A DNA stretch of 64,000 nt from assembly GCF_017654505.1 (NCBI RefSeq), contig NC_054565.1:6193270-6257269 (forward strand). Reading direction: 5' to 3'. Source of the DNA: Polyodon spathula. Taxonomy: Eukaryota; Chordata; Actinopteri; Acipenseriformes; Polyodontidae. The notes beneath the pieces are model-generated. The model made no database searches and was not told where the DNA came from. It saw only the letters and a list, made by a program, of their open reading frames with translations. Positions 45,101 to 57,655 of the stretch are shown piece by piece (the stretch's first letter is position 1; each line of letters opens with the position of its first letter). Made by a program: the position numbers and the translations under genes.

Positions 45101-47745
45101 TAGACAAGGTAAATGGTTTGTAAAATCTAAAAACATCAATGCAAAATTACTGCAGCTTCCAAGAATTTTATTTTTGTTTGTCTTTTAAAAGGCTGAACCT
45201 TTTATGGCCTTAATTATCAGTAAAAGGAACTAATAAATTCAATGACAGACGAAGATGTCCATCGGTACACTAGTCATTGAATCTGTGTCGTTTATTTTAG
45301 CAAATGTTACGCATTCGGCATTATTGAGTGCTTAATAGTTATGGATGACAGCAATAAATTAGACAGAGCTAACAGCCTTAGGCTCAGAACCCAACAGGCT
45401 CCAGTGTTTGGATAAAGGGTTACTCATAATGAGGACGTACAGGACTCTGTCTCTACATGTCTTTTAACAAAAGTGAGTTTTCAGATTCAACAGCAAAATG
45501 ACTTGAAAGATGCCCAGTAGGAAGTTCTTTGCCACAGTGCAACTCAGTTTAAATTGGTCTTGTTTTACAGAACACCTTTTTGAATTCTTTCCATTGCAAG
45601 CTCCAACAAGCTCCTGTTTAACTTCAGGTAGAAAGCTGACTAAGATTTGAATGTGATAACCCAGTTCTCCTAGGCTGTCATGTTTAATTTTCTCCCTCTG
45701 ATTCACTGTAATAAATCTGCAAGACGTGTTACAACACAATGAAGGACGGTGCCAGCGCAGCCCCGTTCTACAGGGGCAGGAACCTGGGTTAGGATAGTGG
45801 TCTCAGCCAAGATTGTTGCAGATTTACTAACCCAGGTTCTTAATAAACAGATAAACCCTTCAAGATAAAATGAATGTTTGTTCCAATCAGAACCACCCCC
45901 TCCCCCACTCTCAGCCCCTCAGGTGGGATTGACCCAGATGCAAAGGTTCAGTGAGCACCTGGCTTCACTTCCTGGCATTTCTCTGAATGGCTCAGACACA
46001 TATCCCACAGTAGAGGTCAATAGGGCAGCCCTTTATTATCCAGAGATCTACTGGAAGAACAGAAGCATAGTGTTCTAGAACTCTCCAGCTGAGAGACAAA
46101 GGGTTCAAATCCCGGAGGCTAAGTGAGGCGGGGCTCATGCTCCACCCAAGGAAAATAACTTGTGTAGAAAAGTTACATTTCTGGAGAGAGGAATCTCTTA
46201 AAAACAAAATAGCAAATACAGTATGCTAGTGTTAAACTGAATTGACCTGTAACCCACACCCTGCTGTCCCAATGAAATGCATGCTGACAACAGCTTCAGA
46301 AACTTCCATATCGTTACTCTGTGAAAAGTATATCTATAAAAAAGTATGCTTTGTTTTATTTTGCTTTTGTTTCCTTTCAGTGTACTCGGAGATGCTGCCA
46401 TTTTGCCTTGGTTGTTCATTTCGTTTATGCCTAGCTTTGCATTCTCAATTCACAGCTCTTCCGTAACCCCATCTAAACCCTGTCCTCAAGACTTGACCCA
46501 GGAAGTGGTTTAGTGCCTGTTACTGTGGTCGTTTCTCAGCTAGAAGACCCGCCTTCCAGGGCCTAAACGAATGCAGCCTGTCACGTCACGGTTTTGCCAC
46601 AGGAAATGGCTTTCCTACTTCATTTGGCAGGTAAAGGTGGCCAGTGGAAACAAACATTTTCGTTTGCTTGGTTGATTTTGGAACGGCCTTTCCTACTCAC
46701 TTACAGAAGTAGAAAAAAAACACTCTACTAAAAAAAAAAAAAGGACTGCTGGGGAAAAAAAAAGGGATTTGCATTTGTGAAATCTACAGCCCTGAGCTTC
46801 CAAACAGTCTCCTGCAATGCCACGGCTCGGCGGCTCAAACATCCCAGCGGTTTTGGTACAGTCTAGGAATCTCCAGGCAGGCTCAAAGCCAGGTAAAGGC
46901 AGATTTAGAGAACAATTACTACCCTGATGCAGAACCCAGAACCACTCAGAATGACTGCAAACACCAGCAAATTGTAAAGGAGAAAAAAACTAAAGTTTTC
47001 AACCTCTTTGATTTTTATAACTCAATCATTCAATCAATATATCAATACTTTAATTCAGAAGCAGTGACTGGGATGTACAGCTAGCAGGCAAGCACCCAGC
47101 CACCAAGTACAGCTAGCAGGCAAGTCCAAGCCAAGCAGCTAGCACACACAGTGGTCGTCGTGTGTGTCACAGTCTTCACAGGCTGTCACCAGGAAGTCGT
47201 GTCACCCACACACAGTCAGTTGGTCCATATTAGCACAGTGAGGAATGCAGTCACACACACGCTGGCATGGTCCTTCAGCACAGGTGGGAATCGCTCTTCT
47301 TAAACTGTGCTTTACAGGGCATTATAACACGCTATTGTTGTCAAGTAGTTGTGCTGTAGAAAACTAAACGTGTTTAAGCCATTGTAAGAGTTTCTCTGAT
47401 TTGAAGATTAGGTGAGTATTGTATTTGAAATCCTTGAAAGTGGCTGGCTGTTTAATTGAATGCTGATTTGTTGGGAAATCTTACGGCTATTAAAATAAAA
47501 CTGTCAGTATTGCATTTGGCTAGCTGCTACCCAGTAGAGAACCATGTAAAATGTCTTATATATTAAATACTGTCATTAAAAAAAAAAAAAAACACATTTA
47601 ATGTAAAACAATTTCAATAGCTTTTTTCCTGGCAAATCTCTTCAAATAATCGAACAAAGCAGCGTTTCATGTTTAACGTCTGCGGAGCGCAGTGCTTTCA
47701 CCTCTCTCCCCCCCGAACCCTGACGCCCCTCCCACGCAGACTCAC
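45101..47745. other. col16a1 intron with one SINE-like fragment
   Basis: No exon recognised between exons 4 and 3. It contains a short direct duplication near 47,070-47,125 (AAGTACAGCTAGCAGGCAAG-like) and the tRNA-like fragment described separately. Confidence 0.5.
46050..46170 (+). mobile_element. tRNA-derived SINE fragment (weak)
   Basis: GGGTTCAAATCCCGG at about 46,107 is a good Pol III B box, with GCATAGTGTTCTAGAACT about 35 bp upstream in place of a decayed A box. This fits the head of a tRNA-derived SINE. It cannot fold as a complete tRNA. Confidence 0.4.
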
Positions 47746-47863
47746 GCAGTGGGCTTGATGAGCGGCAGTCTCCCAAGCCGTAAGATCAGCGGCCCTCCAG
47801 GGTTGCGGATCTTCTTTATATCTGGGGTCTTCAACAGAGAAAATCTTCTGACGATGTTAAATC
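47746..47863 (-). CDS. col16a1: col16a1 exon 3, start of TSPN domain
   Basis: 118 bp, residues about 53-91: FNIVRRFSLLKTPDIKKIRN then PGGPLILRLGRLPLIKPT. Human has FNLIHRLSLMKTSAIKKIRN and PKGPLILRLG. Acceptor TCCTGCAG|GA, donor ACTGC|GTGAGT. It enters with one base and leaves with two bases of a split codon. Confidence 0.97.
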
Positions 47864-48282
47864 CTGCAGGAGGGAGCGAAAAACAAAACAAACAAACAAT
47901 GAAATCCTTTTATTTACAAAATACTGCGGAATACTAAAAAGAACATTGAATATGGGGACAGGGCACTAGTAAGTTAGCTGGAAAAACAAAATTAGAGCAC
48001 CAGTAACCCTAACCACCATGATCCACCTTGAATGCACATTTGAAAGTGATCTACAGACTCCTGGACAGATTCCTCCATAGACCACAAGAATACGCAGCAA
48101 GCTGCTCTAATGACGGTCTGTAATTGGTTCTTTAGATCTATGTAATACTCTGTAGTATGATGTATGGAGATACAGCTGCTTCCTCTCTTTCCCTGTCACT
48201 GGTGACATGTTTTCCTAGTGGGAGATGATATATCTGCTACAGAGGCATTTAAACTTTCCAGTCAAATGCAGAAGTCTTTTAC

Positions 48283-48357
48283 CTGTGGTATTTATATGCG
48301 GTTCACTGGTTCGTGAGAACTTCCATCCTTCTACTTGCAAGCTGGGACACTGAACAC
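48283..48357 (-). CDS. col16a1: col16a1 exon 2
   Basis: 75 bp, residues about 28-52: VQCPSLQVEGWKFSRTSEPH then INTT. Human has AQCPPSQQEGLKLEHSSSLP then ANVT, including the conserved Cys and a possible N-glycosylation site (NTT). Acceptor TTTGCAG, donor ACAG|GTAAAA. Confidence 0.93.
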
Positions 48358-48673
48358 CTGCAAAGGAACAGAAGAGACTGTCTATACAGCTGGACCAAGA
48401 GAGATTTCAAAACGTTGGTCTCCAACCTGCTACCGTACTATAGATTAACTTGCTTGCATTTATTTTTAAGTTATAAAAAAAAAAAAGAGTATACTTACAC
48501 TATTCTTTCAGAAATGGGAACTAGATATTACGTGGCAATGGGTACACTTCAGGGAAATCGTGAAATCCATGAAAAAAAAAATACAGCCCTAACCGTAAAA
48601 CATCTGTTTGCTAATACCAATCTGTCAAAAACATTTTATTTTAACCTAGGTTCTTTTTTGTTCTGCTGTAAAG

Positions 48674-48674
<1 letters not shown>

Positions 48675-48713
<39 letters not shown>
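48675..48713. repeat. (TG)n microsatellite
   Basis: About 38 bp of TG in the intron upstream of exon 2. Confidence 0.95.
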
Positions 48714-48717
<4 letters not shown>

Positions 48718-51700
48718 CTCATCTCGGTTGTGCTGCACCATTATTATGAGTAACGGGTGGAAAGTAGTAGCATTGCTGTGCAGTTTTGTGAACAGTAATG
48801 GTTAAACAGGAAAACGTATCCACTTTAGAGACAGAAAACAAATTGTCTATAAAAAGAAAGCAAGAAAAATCACATAGCTCAGGCATGCAACAGATTGCTG
48901 CCTTGCTGTTTTTATCTCTCGCAGCTGGCAAGGCAGGCAGTCTCTTTTAGTAGTGTTGATAGCCGTGTTTTTCTGAAGACAGCGAGTGAAAACCGAAAGC
49001 TCTTTGCTGTTCCTATAAACAGACCAGAACATGCTGAACTTTTAGTTCTTCTAAAAAGTAATCTTTACGTCCACAGGAGCCAGAACATTTAGCTGTTTTG
49101 CTTCTCGTTTGTGAAGCTCTATTCCAGTTGACACTGAAACATTGCATTCTTTTAAAGTCTAAATTGAAAACACACTTTTTTTTTAAAACGCTTTTTTATA
49201 TGAATCGGTTGTAGCTGGAGTGTACTGTACGTTAAGAGCTCTCTCGTTTTGTTTTTAACTTTGTACAGCGCTCTGGGATGCCATGGCATGAAGGGGGCTA
49301 TATAAAAATGCATTTGCATTGTATTGTACTGTATACGGTGTGCCATCAGAAAGGTGCTTTCGCCCTTCACTTTCCTCTTTTGGTTTCTTTCTTGCACAGC
49401 ACCACTTCCTAAAGGTACTGTAACTGTACTGTAAACACAATGCTTGTTTTTATTTTCACCAATAAAAAAAAAGAATGCCACTGCGCCAAGTCATCACTGG
49501 CACAGTGGCAAATTAGTCGCTGCAGCAATTACCAGATTCATTAAGCACAGCGGTTGAAAGAGGATACACCGTTAATTACTGTAAAAGTGAAAGCTGTTGT
49601 AGTAAGGTCCGCTTTATTAAATTATTAATTTCCTTTCTGAAATGGACGGCACCTTTGCAGCTAGATATAAAAGAGATTACCACTTCCTATCCGGCAGAGT
49701 TCTGGTGCACAGAGACAGTAATATTCTAGTTTCTACGGCTGGCAAATGGAATGTCATTTTTATGGTAGCTTCCTGGAGCAAAGGGCACCGGTGCCAAACC
49801 TCTTAATTTGATTTAACGAGATTTAAAGAGTATTGCTTGAATTCTGCAGCACTGGCTAGATGCTTGACCATGAAATACAGCTGAACTAGTTAATCATTGC
49901 TAACGGCATTTGTGAAAGAGGATACAAAACAGGGCAGTTTGCGATGTTCCTTGTATGACTCAGTCTCTTAAAAAGTACCCTTAAAGTGGAGATAAACAAA
50001 GCCACAAATCCAGGAAGCAGCCTGTGCTACAAATCACTGTTGTTATTCTGCAAGGCTTAAAAAGAAACCAGAATTAGGCCAAGATGTTTTATATCCCCAA
50101 GCTTCGCCTTATAGGTGTGTGTTCATGCTTTCCACAAACGGGTGACGAGGCTGTTATCGGACATCAGTCCCCATTTGTTTGTCAAATCGTTTGCAGACTT
50201 GGCCCCCCCACTTTTAGTGGTACTCCAGATTCCAGTTGACAAGCATCATCCCAACCAAACCAGTTGAAATTAATGATGTTAAATGGCCCGCATCCCAGGA
50301 CTCTGGATGTTTGCCTCATCAACCTTGGCAGCAGGACTAAGTGTTTTTTTGTTTTATTTTCAGCAAGATTTTTCCAATTCTTTTTCCCCTTCAAATAACT
50401 CCTGAAACACAGAGGGGGAGGATTTTTTGTTCTTTTCGTTTTCATCCATATTCCTAATTGGTGATTCCATAATCCCATTTACATGGTCTCATTAGTCTAG
50501 ATACATGTATGACAGTCTAGTCTTATGCAAGTTTCCACAACCTCCTATCTTTTCAGTACAAAATGATGACTCAAGCCAATATTATACCTGTAGTTTTCAG
50601 TTATGTTAAGAACTGTTGTGCCTGGCTCCCCATCACAGTTTTATTTCATCTGCTCCCTCCCTTTCTGAGGCTCTGTTTACCTAACCTCAGGGTGAACCTT
50701 GTAATCTATATACAGCTACTGGGAAGCAATGCCGAGCGGAGAACCGAATCAAGATCTGCATCTAGTTATAGTATTCAAGTGCAGGTATGAACAGGAGAGA
50801 ACACCCACCACCAACAACACGAGGGATAGGAACACAAACAGGTCACAGGCGAACAAAACCACTCGCCCTGAGCCCAGTCCTTCTGTTCAGAACCACCTTG
50901 TTGAGACCTGCTAAAATGTTCAGGTGCCTGCAGCAAGCGTCCCAAAACCCTCCAACACCACGACCTACCAAGACTCAACAGCAAGGTCAGCCACCTGCAT
51001 GCTGAGAGCCCCGTCTTATGATCATGTAAAGAGTCTAATGATCAACCAGCTACAGAATACTTGCAAACCCAACGTGAAGAACACCCAAACTACCCCAGAC
51101 CTACCCTGCCAGGAACCCTTTTACTCTGAAATCTCTTCAAGCATCCAGACTCCGATGAGACACTGCTGCTATTGCTGCACTGTTCTGCCAGCTCGTTTCT
51201 CTTGCTTTTCCCACCCCGGTTTGGGTCCATGAGACAGTGAGATTGTATCACCTGGGTGTTTCAAAGCTCTTCCAATTGGGCAATGACATTTACTGTCCAG
51301 AAAGAGGAGCGCATTCTTTCTGCTCAGTAGGCAATCTGACCAGTTATCGTACAGGACGCTTTTTTGGAATCAGAAACAAATGACTTCATATCTGTATACA
51401 GTTTCCTGGCACAGGGTTTAATGGGTATGTACAATCCTTTCAATTGTGTCAGGATACAGTAACATTTATTACAGATCAGCTGGATGCCCATTTATCATGT
51501 TGGTATTGTATTTGCTGGAAATAAAGAAATCCCTCCTAGAAAGTATTCTGATCACTGAACTCCCATATGTAGTGTTATTATGATTTAATTCAGTAGGCAA
51601 CGTTTTGCTCAGTCTGGCTGCAGACCAAACTCTGGGTAAGAAATCCTACCAATGTGCCAGGTCGTATTACCTCACTTCCTGTCATGGAAACCTCAGAGCA

Positions 51701-52415
51701 CAGCCTCAGTCCTTCCCTGCAGATGCAACAGACCTCAAACACCCACTGCTGTCAAAAGAACAAACCATTGCCTATTGCTTAACCTCGGCACCTGGTACAA
51801 TTCATTAAAAACCAAAACTACTAATTATAAGGAAATGCATTTTACACTTCTATTAACTTTTTGGATGGAGGTAAAGGAACGATGACAATGATCTATTAAT
51901 ATTTATCTTTATGTTTCTTTCTGCTTTTCCTTGCTTTAAATTGTACAGAATTCTCAGATCCTAAAATGACCAAAATTCACAGGGCTGAGCATGCAAGCTA
52001 TACCACAGTAATAATTGCCCTTACTGAAGTCAAAATTCTTCATAATAAAAAATAATTCATTTTTGTAAGGGATTCAAAATGCATGTCAGCAAAATATGCA
52101 AACGAGCTCGGATAAATGCATTAATCCAAAAGCATGCTTGCAGAAAATAATCCAGAAGGAATCTACTTTGAATCCAAACGTATTTTGCTCAATAAAGGCT
52201 CCCCGCAAAGTAATTCATTTTTGGATTCTAAAACAATACAGAAATGACAAAGAACTCAAAGACGCTGCAGAGCTAAAATGAATGCAACATAAATGCAGGA
52301 TTCATAATGAATGCAAGTCTGTGAAAAGTATGCAAGTGTCTCCAGAATGTGACATTTTGCTCATTTACTGCAGTCATAGTAGATGATGGATCCACACCGA
52401 GATGGATTAATATAC
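48714..52415. other. col16a1 intron, no exon seen
   Basis: Between exons 1 and 2. It contains a LINE/SINE-type tail at about 49,240-49,330 (TTGTACAGCGCTCTGGGATG, GGGGCTATATAAAAATGC) and otherwise unremarkable AT-rich DNA. Confidence 0.45.
49240..49330 (+). mobile_element. LINE/SINE 3' tail fragment
   Basis: TTTGTACAGCGCTCTGGGAT then GGGGGCTATATAAAAATGCA resembles the 'tgtaaagcgctttgagac...aggcgctatataaataaa' tail widespread in fish genomes. Only the tail is visible. Confidence 0.4.
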
Positions 52416-52535
52416 CTGTTCTGGTTGCCAGCAAACCTCCCTTGCAGGTGTGTATAGTGCCAGCTATCCATAGTACTGACAGCCAGGAAATCCACATGGT
52501 CTAGCGCATCTGTCCTCTCAGAGACAAACCTCCAC
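52416..52535 (-). CDS. col16a1: col16a1 exon 1 (start codon, signal peptide)
   Basis: ATG at 52,497 gives MWISWLSVLWIAGTIHTCKG then GLLATRT. Human begins MWVSWAPGLWLLGLW. The hydrophobic stretch at residues 3-15 is a signal peptide for secretion, with cleavage probably near residues 17-21. Coding part 52,497-52,416 (27 codons plus one base). The 38 bases above the ATG are 5' UTR. An acceptor CTTTTCCAG at 52,536-52,544 implies a further non-coding exon upstream. The donor ACAG|GTATAT is ordinary. Confidence 0.93.
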
Positions 52536-52763
52536 CTGGAAAAGCAACAGGAAATGAAATATTTAGACTAAAACGCAATAAACCTGGTCAAAGAAAAGGA
52601 GCTGCCAAGAAGATGGGCCTTTTCAGCAGACATTGGGTTGTGGTTCAGGGTAAAATCACAGGCCTGTAATCAAGTATGTGAGGTTGTTAAAGGGGTTTTA
52701 TATTGCTTATTGACCGCAGTATGTACAAACTGGCTACCTGGGTATTGATCTGCTGTGAACAAA

Positions 52764-52764
<1 letters not shown>

Positions 52765-52802
<38 letters not shown>

Positions 52803-52836
52803 TAGATAGATAGATAGACAGATAGATAGATAGATA
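52765..52836. repeat. (GACA)n(GATA)n microsatellite
   Basis: Compound tetranucleotide tract in the first col16a1 intron. Confidence 0.95.
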
Positions 52837-53009
52837 AACTGACAAAATATTAAAAATAGAAAGAGCAAAACCATTCTTAATAATAAGAATGATCTTTTTA
52901 AATCAAGGCGCTAATGTTCCTATTTCAAATAAAACTGCTGTAAAAACCACATAACAAGACCGCACATGACCTATTATAAAAGCAGAACAGACGTTTAGAG
53001 ACAAATTAC

Positions 53010-53011
<2 letters not shown>

Positions 53012-53080
<69 letters not shown>
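53012..53080. repeat. (GA)n microsatellite
   Basis: About 68 bp of GA. (CT)n on the col16a1 sense strand. Confidence 0.95.
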
Positions 53081-53087
<7 letters not shown>

Positions 53088-54410
53088 AGGTAGCCGTTCA
53101 GTTTTCCCATCGCCTCTGAATTTGGATACACCACAGCAAGCTGACACCAGGAAGCCATGACCATGCCACACACGCGCTGCCTACCAGACCACGTCCTGAA
53201 CGCTGTCTCTGCACAACCATGCTGTGTGCTTAAGATCCCGGGGTCTGATACTAAATCCATTCAAACTGCCTCTCCTGCCTATTTTCTGCACTTTGGGTGT
53301 ATTGCTTTCACCTTTCGCAGCTCTTCAGATGCTCAGAACTGCTGGGTGAGGAAGCTGATAGAAGGGCTGGTGGAGATGGTGTCAGTAGGTCTACAGAAAG
53401 AGCACAGGCTAGAATTAGAGATTCCTGCAAAGCTACCGTGTAGTTAATCTCATCGGTGTAGTGTACCACAATCATGCTCCATTTTACACTGAAATATCCA
53501 ATCCCTGGTGTGAAAGTTTACTGCACACTTCTGGTTTAGTCTTCTGTGAGCGCATTTGAAATCAGACTTTGTTTTCCTATCTTATGTCACCCTGTTAACT
53601 AAAAGGGGGCGCTGCACCTTTAAGGGGACCAGTCTCTTAATACCTGGGCATATACAGTACTTGAGTTTTTTTTTTTCCTTCTAGAAACTGCTTGACATGG
53701 CGTGGCTATTATCCAGTTCAGTTTCCTTAAACCTGAATTGTTCTTTCCAAACCCACCCCCCACCCACACCGCCAACAGCTGTGCAAACGTGACCACGTAC
53801 AAGGAGCTCTTAACACTGAAAGGATGTACAGATGTTTACTACAGCTTCGGACGTGTTGTTTTTAACTTCAAGGGAGTCTCTCCATTGAGTGGATCGCAGA
53901 ACTGTATGCAAAAAAACCTAACATGCACGCCATACCTTAAATAACCACAAGAGGGCGATGAAGTAAACTAAAAGAAACGTCTAAGTGTAGGGGGTGAACT
54001 CAGAACACGCACACGTTTCTAACTAAAATGCGTTCCTCTGGAATACACACACACAATTCCTAGTTAAGGGTAATAATTAAATACCCTTCTAGAGTTGGTA
54101 ATATGCGCCTGCAATGTAAGCTAATAAGTGTTACCAAACAGCAGTTCTTTTTTTTTTTTGTCTGTCCTTTGTATTAGTTTGTAGGTTAATAAACATTACA
54201 GAGTTTATAATTATAATATGTTAAACAGTGCTGCTGTATCATTGGCATCTATTTATGCACTATAGGGTTTTAATATCAATGTATTCAACAGTGCAAACAA
54301 TTAAACACACAAAGTAAATATGCGTAATTCAACTAATTAACTGCATACAACGGGTTATCAAAAAAACTGCTGACATATTTCATATAATGTATTTTCAAAT
54401 AGCCTATTAT
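53081..54410. other. first intron of col16a1 (inferred)
   Basis: No exon seen. It holds two CTCF-like cores at about 53,604-53,615 and 53,945-53,960. Confidence 0.4.
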
Positions 54411-54423
54411 TTATATATAATAT

Positions 54424-54477
<54 letters not shown>
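54411..54477. repeat. (TA)n microsatellite
   Basis: About 65 bp of TA with two TAA interruptions. Confidence 0.95.
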
Positions 54478-54480
<3 letters not shown>

Positions 54481-54930
54481 TTCAGCAATATGCTAAAATG
54501 CACACACATCTACTGCTCGCTGTTCTGACTGCAGCTGTTCAAATAGTTAAACGCATCCACATATTAAAAAGAAAAGAGAAGAAAAAATATATATAACAAA
54601 AAAAACCCCATCTTTATAACGGTTCAGCCTGGCATCCCTTTATGACTGAATTATTTTAGCGTTAGGAAATGCATCGGTTACCACCTTAATTAGTTAGGGT
54701 TTGTTAAACTGAGGAATGTGTTTACCGCTTACTAGATAGACGTTAATTAGCTAACTGTTCACCTCAAAACAGTTTACAACACGGGCATGTGTCTTTCTTT
54801 TATTAGTATTATTGTTTTTAAATCAAACTTTAATTGCTTGGAGGTACAGTGTTAGTTTGAGGATTGTGAACATAGTTAGGGTTCTCATTCAACTGAAAAA
54901 ACACTTTTTTTAAAGAGATAAAATACATAC

Positions 54931-55210
54931 CGATAAGCAATTAACAGATCAATCCAAATGCAAGTACGTCCACATTGATGCCAAGTTAGTAAACAAACTG
55001 CACGGAGTTAAATTCGCTGCTTGTGGAAGTTCCTCCAGTGGAATAGAGATCGGTGCTGAGCCGCTGCCTTGCCCAACTTTGTTCCAGCCCTGTTTTTCTA
55101 AACTTTTTTTCCCCGTCTCTTTGCAGCGCAGATTTCCTTAAAGGCGTAGTGACATCACCTGCCTCGGGGTTGGAAAACGCATTGCGGCGCTTTCTAAACA
55201 AAACTTCAAA
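54931..55210 (-). promoter_or_regulatory. probable col16a1 non-coding first exon and promoter
   Basis: On the minus strand a strong donor (TTATCG|GTATGT, exon end 54,931) closes a GC-richer block with scattered CpG, which stands out from AT-rich surroundings. A TGACATCA (ATF/CREB-like) site is at 55,150-55,157. No TATA box is evident. The signal-peptide exon needs such an upstream partner. The transcription start is unknown, probably 54,980-55,150. Confidence 0.4.
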
Positions 55211-57204
55211 GCGCTGTATGTTTAGGACTTGTGTTTCACTGCTTCAGGGTGCCACTCACAGACATGTCAGGTGCGCTTCTCTTACAGAATCTCAAGCCTC
55301 TGGTATTGTTTAGGCACGCTTTTTTGCTGGTGGTTGAAGTCCATAAAAAAGTTGGTTCAACTATGCAGTTGCCTTTGTATAGTAAGCGGTATATAAAAGG
55401 ACATAATGCAAATGAATACTCTAAAATCGTATGATAGTGACCACACTTTGCACAGTTGTTATACTAAAGAAAATCAGTGTATTTGTTACATTTTATTTTT
55501 TGACATTCAATGATGTTTTGCTTATATTAAGCATTATAAATCCCCAAATCTGATCTGAAAACATCTGCTTATTGCAGTAATTGTTCAGAGCAGTGTGGAT
55601 ACACTAGATCAGGTTTCAAGGCAGATGTAGCTGCACATCAGCTTCAGGTAACGGGAAGTGAATCCCAAGACTTCACAGTGGCTGTGTGGATTGGATGAGT
55701 TCCCTTCCACTACAGCTAAGAAAGTGAATTGAATTGGACCCCCAGCCATTTCCCTTTCTTCATCTTCAAATCAACAGTGCCTCTTTCGTTAGATGGATAT
55801 TGGACGAACATTGGAGCCCTCTTCACAAAATTGTTTGAAAGGACATTATGTTAAACAGTGCTTGAAAAAAATAATCTTCTAACATGTTTGAATACTAAAA
55901 ATGGGCTTCTGATTCTTCAGCTGGATACCACAGTGCCCTGTTTACAAAATGAAGGATTGTTGTAAAGGGCTGTTTCTTTTTTATAGCCTGTTTTGATTAA
56001 TTATACCAAGTTTTAGTTCATGAAACCCTTTACAGCTACTTCAGATCGGCTCTGTTAGGAATTTTTTTTCTTCTTACTGTTCAGTCTCAGGCAACTATCT
56101 TAGCTGTGTAAATTAAATACGTTTAACAGTTCCAAGAAGTATTTATTTATTTTTTTTAATTCCTGATCTACTTTTTCTTTCCAGGCTTGCAGCACAAGGC
56201 AGCATCACCCCACTCTTATCAGTCCGAAACACCTGATGATCTTGCGCTGTGCAGCAGCAGCAGCTATACACTGCGCAAGTGCACTCCAACAGCAAATCGA
56301 AGAGGGATTGAAAAAAAAGAAAGAAAAAATGAAATCAGACAGGCCTCCAGGACGAAGTCTGAGGATCTGAAGCAGCTTTTCTGTTGGGAGTTCTGCCAGA
56401 CTTGGCTTTGAAGGCGTTTTACTCGTTCGGTTTGGCAGAAAAGACATTTACAATGCATTAAGGCTGTGGAGTGGAAAGTCAAACGCTCAGATTGGCTGTG
56501 CATTATTTTCCATTAGTTGAAATGTATGTATGAATGATAAACAGGGCTTACTCATGTAATCTATATGCTGAGCGAGCGTGATGCACATACTGTGTGAGAG
56601 GAATCCACACAGAACTGAAAGCCTGAATTACATTCGGATTTAATTTCAGGAGATCAAAACAAACATTCTACTACATATTTAGTAGAACGGGATGTAATGA
56701 ACAGACCTTTAAATGCAATGAACAATGGCATACATAGAAATGATACTTGATGGATATTTTAGGCTGATCGGAGACCCCTACACTAACCCTAGGGGCAGCT
56801 GTAGAGGCGAGGAAGGGAGAGGCGGAGGGATGTTGATGCTTGCAGAAACAATGTTAGCTGGCTGAGAATTTATACCCCAAGGGAAATGATGTAGCTCCGA
56901 GAAAGTAACGTTGCACCTGGGTTGCCTCTCCCCCTGATCCCTGCTTAGCCGTATTTTATCAGGGTCACAGCATACTTACTAATGAACCCTATCCATCTGT
57001 ATTTTATAGTACTGGTATAAACACTTAGAAACTGCTATCAGATAAACTAGACCTTACCTATTTGTATTGATGTATGATCATAGGATAAAATGTACTTCCC
57101 AAATCACACTATTATTCTAATAAACTACCAGAATTACTCTCTGGTTATTACAGTTTAACTGTACAGAAAAAAATATAATTGTCTATATGTACATAACCCT
57201 TATA
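55211..57204. other. upstream region, no gene recognised
   Basis: No exon or RNA gene is seen. The nearest feature is the presumed col16a1 promoter to the left. Confidence 0.45.
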
Positions 57205-57400
57205 AAATGTTCCCACAGTGAAAGCATAGCAAAGCATAGGTGACCAGCATTGTAAAGATTAACGAGATATGTTAAGCATATTGATAAACATTGCAGACCA
57301 GGGTAAACTATGGAACATGCATAATATTACCAGGGGAGAAGCATGGGGGGGGGGGACTGCAAAAACATCATGCAAAAATACCGTGATACACCTTTATAAG
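57205..57400 (+). repeat. dispersed repeat, second copy (unexpanded)
   Basis: Contains GTGAAAGCATAGCAAAGCAT, AAGCATATTGATAAACATTG, CAGGGTAAACTATGG and CATCATGCAAAAATACCGTG, the same order as 44,788-45,100. Here the CATGCAAAAATA segment is single. Confidence 0.7.
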
Positions 57401-57446
57401 GGAATGGATATTGAGAAAGTTCTTCAGTGCTCCTAGAGTACTGGTG

Positions 57447-57655
57447 ACTTAAGCAGAGGGAACACAAAGCTGTATTTTCAGGAACAGTAGCTTGAAACCT
57501 GGTTCCAGGAGAACGGGAGGCCTAGCTTGAGGCAACGTTGCTGTATCAAACCCCAAGCCTCCCCTGGTGTGCCGTGCAGTGGGCTGAAACCTAGTCTCCA
57601 GAAACCAGGTTCCAAGCCACAGAGTGGTTTCCCGTTCCCTCAGCTGTAGACAGCT
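57447..57655. repeat. imperfect long inverted repeat
   Basis: Left arm with CAGAGGGAAC and CTTGAAACCTGGTTCCAGGA; the right arm in reverse complement has TGAGGGAACGGG and CTTGGAACCTGGTTTCTGGA. The arms are about 65 bp with a spacer of about 80 bp. It could be a MITE or a decayed inverted duplication. Confidence 0.45.

Larger units (their letters stand above)
25880..55100 (-). other. col16a1: col16a1 gene (collagen alpha-1(XVI) chain), 5' part, truncated at gap
   Basis: Type XVI collagen is a secreted homotrimer of the FACIT class that links cells and fibrils in the extracellular matrix. Seen here: signal peptide (residues 1-about 20), TSPN/laminin-G-like domain (about 53-252), a Cys-containing NC11 linker (253-about 320), then interrupted Gly-X-Y sequence to about residue 892. 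Identity rests on long near-matches to human COL16A1 as remembered, for example IKKIRNPxGPLILRLG, VYTRCFCLEE and GRPGEICVVGPKGQK, and on the order of four CxxCP interruptions. Nearly all triple-helix exons start with a whole Gly codon and end in phase 0. The rest of the chain (C-terminal COL/NC domains and stop) is missing beyond the 500-N gap. One exon needs a shifted acceptor or carries a frameshift, and residues between exons 7 and 8 seem shorter than in human. Confidence 0.95.

Noticed and set aside
46050..46170. Functional tRNA gene
   Set aside because: The B box is good, but the A box, acceptor stem and cloverleaf pairing are not present. Kept only as a SINE fragment.
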